The notes under the pieces: model-generated
Told to the model about the DNA's origin: nothing
The model's database searches: none
The model's input: only the letters and a program-made list of their open reading frames with translations
Position numbers and translations under genes: made by a program
From: Dehalococcoidia bacterium
GTDB taxonomy: Bacteria; Chloroflexota; Dehalococcoidia; Lucifugimonadales; UBA3495
Reading direction: 5' to 3'
Assembly (NCBI GenBank): GCA_022827095.1
Contig: JAJDTP010000005.1
Coordinates: 372,001-436,000 of the forward strand
Length of the DNA stretch: 64,000 bases
Part shown: in pieces, positions 48,867-58,425 of the stretch
Layout: each line of letters begins with the position of its first letter
Position numbering within the stretch: the stretch's first letter is position 1

Positions 48867-49784
48867 ATGAATACAGCTGCCAACATCACGTCCGGCGTGA
48901 CCCTGCTGGAAACTTCGCCGCGGCCGCCGGATCTGCGGCTGCACGTCCTTGACGATTACGACCTGGACGAGATTTTCGGGTACATCAACCCGCAAATGCT
49001 TTACGTGCGGCACCTGGGATACCGAGGGCGGTTCTGGGAGGCGCTGCGGGCAGATGAGCCGAAAGCCGTCGAACTGCACCGGCAGGTCCAGAGTGTCGAG
49101 GATGTGATGCTGTCGCGCTCCGACATCAGTGCCCGGGCCGTGTTCAAGTTCTTTCCCTGCCGGTCCGAAGGTCAGTGGCTGATACTTTACGAGTCGGACG
49201 GAACCACCGAGTTGGAGCGGTTCTACTTCGGCCGTCAGCAGGAACGTGAGGGTCTTTGCCTGTCTGACTACGCGCGACCGGTCGGCGACGGGCCGGACGA
49301 TTACGTGGCGATGTTTGCGACGACGGTGGGGCCGGGAATACGAGATCTGTCCGAGCGGTGGAAGAATCAGGGCCGATACCTGGACTCGCACACGTTGCAA
49401 GCGCTGGCAATCGAGTCCGCGGAGGGCTTCGCCGAACTGCTGCACAAGCGGATCCGCACCATGTGGAACATCGGCGAGCCGTCGGGCCTCAAGGTGCGCG
49501 GCGAGGACGAGTTGCGGGACCTTTTCCGCGCCAACTACCGGGGCAAGCGCTACTCGTTCGGGTATCCGGCGTGTCCCCGGTTGGAAGACCAGGAGAAGCT
49601 GTTTGCCCTGCTGGACGTGACGGCGAACATCGGCGTCGAGTTGACGGACGGGTACATGATGGACCCGGAGGGCTCGGTTTCAGCCGTGGTGTTCCACCAT
49701 CCGCAGGCCAAGTACTTCAACCTGGACGAGGCGGATATCGAGAGGCTGGAAGCCGAAATTGCGCAGATGCCGGCGGATCGATAG
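48867..49784 (+). CDS. Stand-alone methionine synthase reactivation (AdoMet-binding) domain protein
   Basis: 'YINPQMLYVRHLGYRG', 'CLSDYARP', 'DYVAMFATTVGPGI', 'YLDSHTLQALAIESAEGFAELLHKRIRTMWNIG', 'YSFGYPACPRLEDQEKLFALLD', 'GVELTDGYMMDPEGSVSAVVFHHPQAKYF' match the MetH activation domain. Confidence 0.92.
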   Translation: MNTAANITSGVTLLETSPRPPDLRLHVLDDYDLDEIFGYINPQMLYVRHLGYRGRFWEALRADEPKAVELHRQVQSVEDVMLSRSDISARAVFKFFPCRSEGQWLILYESDGTTELERFYFGRQQEREGLCLSDYARPVGDGPDDYVAMFATTVGPGIRDLSERWKNQGRYLDSHTLQALAIESAEGFAELLHKRIRTMWNIGEPSGLKVRGEDELRDLFRANYRGKRYSFGYPACPRLEDQEKLFALLDVTANIGVELTDGYMMDPEGSVSAVVFHHPQAKYFNLDEADIERLEAEIAQMPADR

Positions 49785-49910
49785 GCCATGGTTTTGCGAC
49801 CATACCGTCAGCCCGTGGCCCACTCGTATACGGGCTTTATTTTTGCCAGGACCGTCCTGGTGAACTTCACGTTGGAGCCGACCGGGGTACCCTGTGGCGA
49901 GGTGAAGTTT

Positions 49911-50660
49911 CTACTGAGCGGTGAAGCCACCGTCGACGACCAGTTCAGCACCGGTGATGTAGGATGCCTCGTCGCTGGCCAGGAAGAGGACGGCGTAGGC
50001 CACTTCTTCGCGGTTGCCGACGCGTTTCATGGGAATGTTGGCCATCATTGCGTTGCGGGTTTCCGAGTTGGCCGAACCGCCGGCCATGGGCGGCATCAGG
50101 CCGGGATGAACCGAATTGACGCGGATGCCGGCTTCAGCCCAACGAACCGCCGCGGATTTGGTCATCAGGCGGACCGCGCCCTTGGAAGCGTTGTAGCCCA
50201 TGTGGATGAAGTCCTGGCCCACGATGCCGGAAATGGACGAAATGTTGACGATGCTGCCACCGTCGTTACGTTCCATGACGCCGATAGCATGTTTCATGCC
50301 GAGGAATACGCCCTTGGCGTTGATGTTCAGCAAGCGATCCCAGGTAGTAGTGCCCAGGTTGTTCTCCTCGTCGTAACCGGAGATGCCAGCGTTGTTGACC
50401 AGAATGTCCAACCTGCCGTGCCGGCTGACCGTGTCGGCAATGACCTGCTGCCAGTCGTCCTCATCGGTGACGTTGAGATGGACGTACTTGGCGCTGCCGC
50501 CGTTGGATACGATGTCGTCGGCCACCCGCTGGCCGGCGTCGTCGGTAACGTCGCAGACGACAACGGTGGCGCCCTCTTCAGCAAACAGTCGGGCCTCAAC
50601 CTCACCCATGCCGCGAGCGGCTCCTGTGACAATGGCGATTTTGCCTTCCAGCCTGGGCAT
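49911..50660 (-). CDS. SDR family NAD(P)-dependent oxidoreductase
   Basis: LEGKIAIVTGAARGMG, NNAGIS, YNASK, ITGAELVVDGGFTAQ. Confidence 0.93.
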   Translation of the reverse strand: MPRLEGKIAIVTGAARGMGEVEARLFAEEGATVVVCDVTDDAGQRVADDIVSNGGSAKYVHLNVTDEDDWQQVIADTVSRHGRLDILVNNAGISGYDEENNLGTTTWDRLLNINAKGVFLGMKHAIGVMERNDGGSIVNISSISGIVGQDFIHMGYNASKGAVRLMTKSAAVRWAEAGIRVNSVHPGLMPPMAGGSANSETRNAMMANIPMKRVGNREEVAYAVLFLASDEASYITGAELVVDGGFTAQ

Positions 50661-50753
50661 TGCAACTCTCCTGCGGGACTCGTCGAACGAACGGTGCGGG
50701 CCGGATTATAGCATCGGCTCGGGTAGATCCGACCTACTGGACTTGAGGTATAG

Positions 50754-52379
50754 ATGACGACCATCCAGATCACCGAGCCGACGTTGTCCGCCGAACGGTC
50801 CGTCCCTGCGCCCGATGCGCTCGCCAGCCATGCCGGAGGATACGACGGAGCCAGTCCCTCCGGGCATTACACGGCCGTGATCGACGTCGGCTCCGGATCG
50901 GCGCGGGCGGTCGTGATGCAGGTCAACCCGGGCGGTGGTGTTGAGATTGTTGCCCAGCAAAGGGTGACGCTCAACCTGATGAGTCACGTCAGGAGTGACG
51001 GCTATCTGGACGAACAAGGAATGGTCAGCACGCTGGACGCGCTGGAGGATTTCGCACTGGTGGCGCGGGCGTACGGGATTGAAACCATCCACGCCGTGGC
51101 CACCGCCGCGCTGCGCGAGTCGGGCAACGCCGAAACAATCACGGACGCGGCGCGCCAACGGTTCGGCATACCGCTACGAATAATCGACGGTTCCGATGAG
51201 GCGGCCTACTGCTTCGTTGGCGCGATTCACGGTTTGCGGACGAACGATGGACTGCTGGCGGATATCGGCGGCGGCAGCACCGAATTGGTGCGGTTCCGCG
51301 ACCGGGAGCTGGTGTCCAGCATGTCGTTGCCGCTGGGCAGTCTGCGGATCGCCAACCAGTTTGACCTGGGCGGTCGTCCGGCCGCAGGGTCGATGAAGGC
51401 GGCGTACGAGCACGTGCGGACGGTTCTCGGCAACGCTGGGGTTGAGCCGCTTCCCGACGACGCGACTCTGGTGGGATCGGGAGGTTCAGTGCGTCTGCTG
51501 TCTCGGCTGGACCGAGCGCGCGAGCCCTATCCCATCATCAAGTTGCACGGGTATGAAATCCGCGCCTCCGCCTTGGTGGAGCAGATCGAACAGCTGTCTG
51601 CAATGTCGCGGATCGACCGGGCCAGCATACCCGGGATGAATCCGGAGCGCAGTCACTCCATCATCGGCGGCGGTGTGGTGGCCCACGCGTTGATTCAGCA
51701 TCTGGGGACAGACCGTTTGCTGGTGTCCGGTCAGGGGCTGCGCGAAGGGCTGGCACGACACCCGGATCCGCCGTCGGCGTGCGAAAGCGTGCCGCTACCC
51801 GCGCTGGAAACGGTGAGATCGGAATCACTGGCAGATCTGGTGGGTAGATTCGCGCATCGCTTCGGGCAGCGCGGTGAGAGGCGAGCCGAGTTGGCTGAGC
51901 GCATTGCCAAAGCCGTATGGCGCGGGGGCAATCGCCTGATTACCAACTCGCTGTGGTGCGCGGCGCGATTGTTGGACATCGGAAACGCGGTGGATTATTA
52001 CAATCGTCTCAACCGGACTGCGAGTATAATAGTCCGAACCGACCTGCCCGGATTTACCCATGCGGAATCGGCGCAGATCGCGGCCATCCTTTTGGCGGCG
52101 GAGTTTGATACCCTGCCGCGCAGGTTTCGCCAGAGTCGCCTGCTTTGTGACGCGGAACAGCGATTGATTCAGCAAGCGGCCGCGATCCTTGTCGCGGCGG
52201 ACGAATTGGACGGCAGACTGCCTCAGGGAACTGAAGCAAACGCGGTTACAATAAGTCGAGAAAAAGGAACCTGGCGTATCGCGAGTCCCGGTTGGTCGCC
52301 CGTGGCCGCTCCCGGTCTGGCGGCAAGATGGAACAAAGCGTTCGACGAAGACGTGCGAATAGGAAGAGGTGAACCATGA
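50754..52379 (+). CDS. Ppx/GppA family phosphatase (exopolyphosphatase-like)
   Basis: 'AVIDVGSGSARAVVMQVNPGGGVEIVAQQRVTLNL', 'ADIGGGSTELVRFRDRELVSSMSLPLGSLRI', 'DRLLVSGQGLREGL'. Confidence 0.92.
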   Translation: MTTIQITEPTLSAERSVPAPDALASHAGGYDGASPSGHYTAVIDVGSGSARAVVMQVNPGGGVEIVAQQRVTLNLMSHVRSDGYLDEQGMVSTLDALEDFALVARAYGIETIHAVATAALRESGNAETITDAARQRFGIPLRIIDGSDEAAYCFVGAIHGLRTNDGLLADIGGGSTELVRFRDRELVSSMSLPLGSLRIANQFDLGGRPAAGSMKAAYEHVRTVLGNAGVEPLPDDATLVGSGGSVRLLSRLDRAREPYPIIKLHGYEIRASALVEQIEQLSAMSRIDRASIPGMNPERSHSIIGGGVVAHALIQHLGTDRLLVSGQGLREGLARHPDPPSACESVPLPALETVRSESLADLVGRFAHRFGQRGERRAELAERIAKAVWRGGNRLITNSLWCAARLLDIGNAVDYYNRLNRTASIIVRTDLPGFTHAESAQIAAILLAAEFDTLPRRFRQSRLLCDAEQRLIQQAAAILVAADELDGRLPQGTEANAVTISREKGTWRIASPGWSPVAAPGLAARWNKAFDEDVRIGRGEP

Positions 52380-53215
52380 CCGTTTTGCAGAAAGAGCACG
52401 CGTACAAGATGGGCGAACGCTACGGACGCCATCCGGACGACGACCAGTATCCCGGCAAACTGATCATCGTGGAGGGAATCGACGGATCGGGCAAGAGCAC
52501 ACAAATCGACCTGCTGGGCAAGTGGCTCAACAGCCAGAACCTGGTCACTGTGTTCACCGAGTGGAACTCGTCGCCCATAGTGCGGCGTACCACCAAGCGG
52601 GGCAAAGTCGAAGAGATGCTGACGCCGATGTCGTTCAGCTTGATCCACGCCGCTGACTTTGCGAGCCGGGTGCACGCGCAGATCCTGCCTGCGCTGCGCG
52701 CCGGGGCGGTGGTATTGGCGGACCGCTACGTGTTCACGGCGTTCGCTCGGGATGCGGCCCGGGGCGTCAACCGGGAATGGCTCCGGCGGGTTTACTCCTT
52801 CGCTGTGCAGCCCTCGCTGGCGCTTTACTTCAAGGTGCCGCTGGACGTATCCATCCACCGGATCACGGTGGGACGTGAGGAACTGGGTTACTACGAATCT
52901 GGCCAGGACATGGGCTTTTCCAGCGATCGGGAGGAGTCATTCCGCATTTTCCAGGGCAAACTTCTTGAGGAATACGACGCCCTGACCGAAGAGTTTGGCC
53001 TGATGACCATCGACGCCACCCAACCCATCGCAGTACAGCAGCAACAGGTGCGGAGGTACGTGGAGCCTTTGCTGGACGACGTGATGAAAATCAGCGGGCA
53101 GAGCGTGCCGGAGGCTTTGGGCCGTTCCGGTCTCACGGGCCGATACATCACCACTCCCATGCGCCGCCGATTGACCGAGCAGGAAGCGCTGGCCGCCGCC
53201 AAGTCCGACGGCTAA
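52376..53215 (+). CDS. Thymidylate kinase-like protein
   Basis: 'LIIVEGIDGSGKSTQIDLLGKWL' P-loop; 'VVLADRYVFTAFARDAARGV'; ATGA overlap with the upstream ppx-like gene. Confidence 0.88.
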   Translation: MTVLQKEHAYKMGERYGRHPDDDQYPGKLIIVEGIDGSGKSTQIDLLGKWLNSQNLVTVFTEWNSSPIVRRTTKRGKVEEMLTPMSFSLIHAADFASRVHAQILPALRAGAVVLADRYVFTAFARDAARGVNREWLRRVYSFAVQPSLALYFKVPLDVSIHRITVGREELGYYESGQDMGFSSDREESFRIFQGKLLEEYDALTEEFGLMTIDATQPIAVQQQQVRRYVEPLLDDVMKISGQSVPEALGRSGLTGRYITTPMRRRLTEQEALAAAKSDG

Positions 53216-53284
53216 CTCGATGCGGCCAGACATTTGCCGTCCAAAACAGCACATCGGAGTGAGTGACAACCGGGAGCGACGACG

Positions 53285-53983
53285 ATGAACGAAGTCAGGT
53301 TCTACGGTCATACCCCGCCGGGCGCCGGTGAGGAAGAGACGCCGGGCCGCTTGGTGGTGGTGGAAGGTACCGACGGGGTGGGCAGGTCGACCCAGATTGC
53401 CATGCTCCGCGAATGGCTGGAAGCTGAAGGATATGCGGTGCTGGTCACTGGGTTCCGGAGGTCGGAACTGGCCGCCAACGGCATCGACCGGGCCATGCGC
53501 GGCAACACGCTGGATCCGCTGACGCTCAACCTCTTCTACGCCACCGATTTCTGGGATCGGATGGAAAAGAACATCGTACCGGCGCTGCGCTCCGGGATGG
53601 TGGCGCTGGTCGACCGCTACATCTTCTCCATCATAGCCAGGGCTCGGGTGCGAGGCGTATCACCCCGCTGGCTCAATGACGTGTTCGAATTCGCCGTTGT
53701 GCCGGACGTTGTCCTGTATCTGGACGTGGACGTGGAGCACCTGGTGCCGCGGGTGCTATCGGTGCGGCAATTGGACCACTGGGAATCGGGCGAGGATTTC
53801 CTGCGCGGCCCCGACCTGTACGAAAACTTCATCCAATACCAATCGGCCCTGATCGACGAGTTCCGTGAACTGGCCAAAGAGCACCAGTTTGTCACTGTGG
53901 ACGGTCGGGGTAGCGTGGGCGACGTATTTCAGGCCTTGCAGACCGAGGTCCGCAAGGCCCTGGAAGGCATGGGAGACTACTAG
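53285..53983 (+). CDS. Second thymidylate kinase-like protein with altered P-loop
   Basis: 'LVVVEGTDGVGRSTQIAMLREWL' (GVGRST), 'MVALVDRYIFSIIARARVRGV'. Confidence 0.88.
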   Translation: MNEVRFYGHTPPGAGEEETPGRLVVVEGTDGVGRSTQIAMLREWLEAEGYAVLVTGFRRSELAANGIDRAMRGNTLDPLTLNLFYATDFWDRMEKNIVPALRSGMVALVDRYIFSIIARARVRGVSPRWLNDVFEFAVVPDVVLYLDVDVEHLVPRVLSVRQLDHWESGEDFLRGPDLYENFIQYQSALIDEFRELAKEHQFVTVDGRGSVGDVFQALQTEVRKALEGMGDY

Positions 53984-53987
53984 AGCG

Positions 53988-55109
53988 CTACAGACCCAGA
54001 GCGTCGGCCAGACGGCGCCGGTGGAACTTCGGGTCGCCGAGGAACTGGTAGAGGGTGCGCGAGGCCGTGGTGTGCATGGTGAGGCCGTATTCCGTAGTGC
54101 TGCCCACGCCGGCATGAACCTCGTGGGCGTGATTGCAAGCGTTGTAATAGGCGGCGCTGCTCACGGCCTTGGCGAGGTGGATGCTATCGGCGGCTTCCCG
54201 TTCGGTATCCAGCTTCCATAGAGCTTCGTAGGTGGTCCAGCGGGCAGCGTCCAGTTCGTTGACCAGGTTGATGATGTGGTCCTGGACACGCTGGAAGCGG
54301 CCTATAGGAGTACCGAACTGAATGCGCGTTCGGCTGTAGTCCACCGACATCTCGTAGACCTGCTGGGAACCTCCCACCTGGAACGCACAAAGCAGGGGGA
54401 TGGCGCGGGCCACAGCGCGCGCGAGGGCATCCCAACCGCCGCCGAAGGTTGCGCCCAGGATCGCGGAAGGCGCGATCTGCACACCGTCCAGGCGGACTTC
54501 CGCCAGGTTCCACGCGAAGCCTTCCAAGCGTCGGATAGACACGCCCGGCGCGTCGGCGGGGATGATCGCCAGCCCAACGTGCTGACGGTTCTCGGTGCGC
54601 ACGGCGCAGATCAGATCGGTGGCCGATGCGGCATCATACACGTACACCTTGGTGCCGGAGATGCGATACCCGTCGCCGCTGGCGGTGGCCAGGGTCTGGA
54701 CGTCGGACTCGTCCCACTGATAATCGGCCTCGGTGATCGCCAGGGCCACGGTGCGGCGTCCGGACGCGAGATCGGGCAGCAGGGAACGCTTCTGGTCGGT
54801 GGTGCCAGCCTCGAGAATGGTCAGGGCTCCCAGTGCGGCGCTGCTCAGGTGTGGTCCGGGAACGGGGCCACGCCCCAGCTCCTCGAACAAGACGCCGGCA
54901 TCGGTGTACGAGCCACCTTCGCCGCCGAACTCGGTGGGGATGATGATGCCGAGCCAGCCGGTGTTGGCCAGCCGCTGCCAAGGCTCGGACGGCGCGCTCT
55001 GCCCGGTGGCGGACAATTCCAGCAGAGTTTCCTTGGGGTATTCGGTGTCGACAAAACGGCGGACAGCCGCCTTGAGCATTTCCTGTTCTTCGGTGAGGTC
55101 CAGGTCCAT
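53988..55109 (-). CDS. Acyl-CoA dehydrogenase
   Basis: MDLDLTEEQEMLKAAVRRFVDTEYP, 'FGGEGGSYTDAGVLFEELGRGPVPGPH', 'QFGTPIGRFQRVQDHIINLV', 'HAHEVHAGVGSTTEYGL'. Confidence 0.93.
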   Translation of the reverse strand: MDLDLTEEQEMLKAAVRRFVDTEYPKETLLELSATGQSAPSEPWQRLANTGWLGIIIPTEFGGEGGSYTDAGVLFEELGRGPVPGPHLSSAALGALTILEAGTTDQKRSLLPDLASGRRTVALAITEADYQWDESDVQTLATASGDGYRISGTKVYVYDAASATDLICAVRTENRQHVGLAIIPADAPGVSIRRLEGFAWNLAEVRLDGVQIAPSAILGATFGGGWDALARAVARAIPLLCAFQVGGSQQVYEMSVDYSRTRIQFGTPIGRFQRVQDHIINLVNELDAARWTTYEALWKLDTEREAADSIHLAKAVSSAAYYNACNHAHEVHAGVGSTTEYGLTMHTTASRTLYQFLGDPKFHRRRLADALGL

Positions 55110-55182
55110 GGGTTCGAGTGCTCCTGAAATGCGGCGACGCTAACTGCGTCGCCGTGTAATCAAAGGGTTGGGCAACGCGAGG

Positions 55183-56409
55183 TCACGCGAGGGCGCCCGC
55201 GCGTTCCCTCTGCTGGCGTCCGATGCCGATGCGGCGGGCCATGATGACCTTCTGGATGTCCGTGGTGCCGCCCGGGTGAAGGGCAATGATGGCGGCGCGC
55301 TGGTGGGATTCGATGTGTGCCTCACCCCACTGATCGTCCTTGGTCAAAGCGGCTGGGCCCAGGATGTCCAGGATGCCGGTGGCGATGCGGAGACCGGACT
55401 GCTTGCGGAAGTAGGATGCCTGGGGTCCTTCGTAGGTGATGTGGGACCCACTGTGGCGCATCCAGTAGTTGCGCAGCTGGAACAGACGGCCGATTTCCGC
55501 ATCGATGTAGATGTCGACCAGGCGCTCGCGAACGTCGGGATCCTTGCTCAGGGCTTCGCCCCGGCGGTTGTTGGTCTTGCAGTAGTCGAAGATGCGGTCG
55601 ACGATCCAGTTCCTGCCGATGCGTCCGCCGGTGCCGTGCTCCAACTCCAGGTGGGTGGTGGCAACCTTCCAGCCCTCGTTTTCGCCGCCGATGAGGTTGC
55701 GAGCCGGGACGCGAACGTTGTCGAAGTAAACGATATTCTTCACGCCGGAGCCGGCGCCGGACTCACCGGCCGAGGACAGGAGGTCCATGGGGAAGACGCT
55801 GATGCCCGGCAGATTGGACGGCACCATGAACCAGCTGAGGTTGTGGTGTCGGTCGCCCTCGGGATCGGTGCAGGTGATGGTCCACATGTAGTCGGAGCCG
55901 TGAGCGCTGCCGACGTAGACCTTCTGCCCATTGATGACATAATCGTCGCCATCGCGCCGGGCCGCGGTCTTGGCGTTGGCAAGGTCGGAGCCGGCTTCGG
56001 GCTCGGTGAGCAGTTGCCAAGTGCGGATTTCGCCCTTGAAGATCTTGGGCAGAAATTCCTGTTTCTGCTCCTCGGAGCCCCAGACGAGGATGGAGTTGCC
56101 GCCGAGGCGACCGCCGGAGTCGTAATAAGGAGGTAGCGACAGGTTGTAGTTGTCGATCTCCTCTTCCAAAACGACCGAGTGGTCGATGGTCAGTCCGCCT
56201 CCACCATATTCCTGCGGCGCGGTGGGCCAGAGCCATCCCTTGTCGCCCAACCGCCGGCCAAGCTCACGACGGAGCTGGTACTGCTCGTAGGTAAGGTCAA
56301 TGGAGTCGGCGGGATGCTGGATGCCGCCCGGGATGTTGTCGCGGAGCCAGTCCTGTACTTCCGTACGAAAGGTTTCCTGCTCGGCGGTATAACGCGGTTC
56401 GAAGTCCAT
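55183..56409 (-). CDS. Acyl-CoA dehydrogenase
   Basis: 'PQEYGGGGLTIDHSVVLEEEI', 'WQLLTEPEAGSDLANAKTAARRDGDDYVINGQKVYVGSAHGSDY', 'KNIVYFDNVRVPARNLIGGENEGWKVA'. Confidence 0.94.
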   Translation of the reverse strand: MDFEPRYTAEQETFRTEVQDWLRDNIPGGIQHPADSIDLTYEQYQLRRELGRRLGDKGWLWPTAPQEYGGGGLTIDHSVVLEEEIDNYNLSLPPYYDSGGRLGGNSILVWGSEEQKQEFLPKIFKGEIRTWQLLTEPEAGSDLANAKTAARRDGDDYVINGQKVYVGSAHGSDYMWTITCTDPEGDRHHNLSWFMVPSNLPGISVFPMDLLSSAGESGAGSGVKNIVYFDNVRVPARNLIGGENEGWKVATTHLELEHGTGGRIGRNWIVDRIFDYCKTNNRRGEALSKDPDVRERLVDIYIDAEIGRLFQLRNYWMRHSGSHITYEGPQASYFRKQSGLRIATGILDILGPAALTKDDQWGEAHIESHQRAAIIALHPGGTTDIQKVIMARRIGIGRQQRERAGALA

Positions 56410-56519
56410 GGCATGCCTCGAATGGGGCCGGGAATAGGGCCGGCCGGGGTGTTCCGGGAATTAGTCGGCAATTATGCCCTACGGGGCCGGGTGGGGCAAC
56501 CGCGATCCTCGGAGGTGAC

Positions 56520-56666
56520 TGTTCAGAGTTGAAGAGGTCGCCATTTCGATGTGTTTGCGCCGTGGTAACCTCGACGCCACCGTCGCAGCGCCGGCTTTGA
56601 GAGACGCGCCTGCGCCAACAGGATTGCCGCGCTTCGCTCGAAATAGCACCCCCTGCAACTCTGAAC
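56520..56666. repeat. MITE-like element with imperfect terminal inverted repeats
   Basis: TGTTCAGAGTTG (56520-56531) / CAACTCTGAACA (56655-56666) perfect 12-bp IR; similarity continues inward to ~30 bp (tgttcagagttgaagaggtcgccatttcga vs tgttcagagttgcagggggtgctatttcga). Confidence 0.65.
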
Positions 56667-56695
56667 AATTACCCTTGGACGCGATGAAGTTCAGC

Positions 56696-58255
56696 CTACT
56701 GGCTGCGCAGTGCGCGGCCGGTGCGGACGCCGGTGTGCTGGCCGTTGTCGATGACGAGGGCGCCGTTGACGGCTACGTAGTCGATGCCCACGGGGAATTG
56801 CAGCGGGTCGTCGAATGTGGCGGGAGTGTCGACGCCGGACGGGTCAAACAGGACGAGGTCCGCCTTTGCGCCGTCGCGGATGACGCCGCGGTCGGACAAG
56901 CCCAGGCGCTGGGCCGGGGCGCCGGTCATTTTGCGGATGGCCTCTTCAAGGGAGAACAGGCCCTCGCCGCGCACAAACTGGGCCAGGACGTAGGGGTAGG
57001 TACCGTAGGTGCGTGGATTGGGACGGCCGCCGGTGAGGATGGCGTCGGTGCCGATCATCTGGGCCGGGTGGGACGCGATTTCGCGGATGTTTTCAAGGTT
57101 GCCGGTGCGAGCTACGAAGGCCACCTGGAGGTCCTCTTCCAGCAGCAGGTCACAGACGGCGTCGACCATGCGACCGCCCCGGTGGGCGGCCAGGTCTTCC
57201 AGGGATCGTCCTTCCCATTCCTTGTTCTTGTCCGAGGCGATGTAGGCGAAGATGTAGTTGTGCAGGGTCTGGCCGCCCCACTGTGGCTCGACCGCGCGAA
57301 CCATGAGGTCGCGGACGTTGGGGTCAGCAAGCCGGGTCATCAGAGCTTGCGGGCCGCCGGCGTGGACCCAATAGGGCAGCAGGGAGTGGAGGATGGTGCT
57401 GGCGGCCGGGTACGGGTATTGATCGTAGGTGACGTCCTGGCCGCGGTTGTGGGCGTCGTCGATCAGGGCGGCCATCTGCGCGCCGAGGCCGGCGACCGGA
57501 CTGTGGTAATGGGAGATGTGCACCGGGGCGCCTGATCGCCGGCCGATCTCGAGGGCCTCCCGGAAGGGATCGAGCAGCCGGTCGCCCAGGGTGTAGCGGG
57601 AATGGGTGCAGTAGAATCCGCCTTCTTCCGTGACCACGGCGGCGATGGCGGCCAGCTCGTTGGTGTCGCTATAGGCGCCCGGCGCGTAGGTCAGACCGGT
57701 GGTGAATCCGAAGGCGCCGTCCCGCATTCCCTGGCGGGTGAGGTCGCGCATGGTGTTCAATTCAGCGTCGGTGGGCAAACGAGACGACCAACCCATGGCG
57801 GCGACGCGGATGGCCGCATGGGGTACGAAGTGGAGCACATTGCAGGTGGAGTTGCCGTCGAACAGAGCGAGGAAGTCGGCGACGCTGCTCCAACGTACGT
57901 CAGGCGGAGTGCCGTTGACCGCTGCCAAGTAAACGAGGAGTTGCTCCAGGGCGCGGGGAGTGGTGGGCGCATAGGAGAGGCCATCCATGCCGAGGGCCTC
58001 GGTGGTGACACCCTGGCGGATTTTGGCCTGGTGGTCTGGATCGGTGAGCAGCTTCAGGTCGGAATGGGAATGCATGTCGATGAAGCCGGGGCAGATGACG
58101 TAGCCGCCGGCGTCGATGGTGCGGCCGGTATTCACGGCCGACGTGTCGCCGGTGATGACCTGGATGGTGTCGCCGGTGACGCCAACGCTGGCGCGGTAGC
58201 CGGCGGATCCGGTGCCATCGATAACCGTGCCGTTGGCAAATAGCAAGTCAACCAT
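56696..58255 (-). CDS. N-acyl-D-amino-acid deacylase/amidohydrolase family protein
   Basis: MVDLLFANGTVIDGTGSAGYRASVGVTGDTIQVI; 'YVICPGFIDMHSHSDLKLL', 'HISHYHSP', 'GVIRDGAKADLVLFDPSGVDTPATFDDPLQFPVGIDYVAVNG'. Confidence 0.92.
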   Translation of the reverse strand: MVDLLFANGTVIDGTGSAGYRASVGVTGDTIQVITGDTSAVNTGRTIDAGGYVICPGFIDMHSHSDLKLLTDPDHQAKIRQGVTTEALGMDGLSYAPTTPRALEQLLVYLAAVNGTPPDVRWSSVADFLALFDGNSTCNVLHFVPHAAIRVAAMGWSSRLPTDAELNTMRDLTRQGMRDGAFGFTTGLTYAPGAYSDTNELAAIAAVVTEEGGFYCTHSRYTLGDRLLDPFREALEIGRRSGAPVHISHYHSPVAGLGAQMAALIDDAHNRGQDVTYDQYPYPAASTILHSLLPYWVHAGGPQALMTRLADPNVRDLMVRAVEPQWGGQTLHNYIFAYIASDKNKEWEGRSLEDLAAHRGGRMVDAVCDLLLEEDLQVAFVARTGNLENIREIASHPAQMIGTDAILTGGRPNPRTYGTYPYVLAQFVRGEGLFSLEEAIRKMTGAPAQRLGLSDRGVIRDGAKADLVLFDPSGVDTPATFDDPLQFPVGIDYVAVNGALVIDNGQHTGVRTGRALRSQ

Positions 58256-58425
58256 AATTCCGCTCCCTTCAAGCCGGCGTAGCACGCAGCCCGGCGTCCG
58301 CTGGCGTCGTTCCGCGTTGCCGCGCATAATACACCGGGGTACGCGCGGGCCGCCCGGCCCGGAAGGCATCTGGAATCGATTTGGGCTATAATGGCCAGCA
58401 GACACCCCTTGGAAGGAGAATAGCC

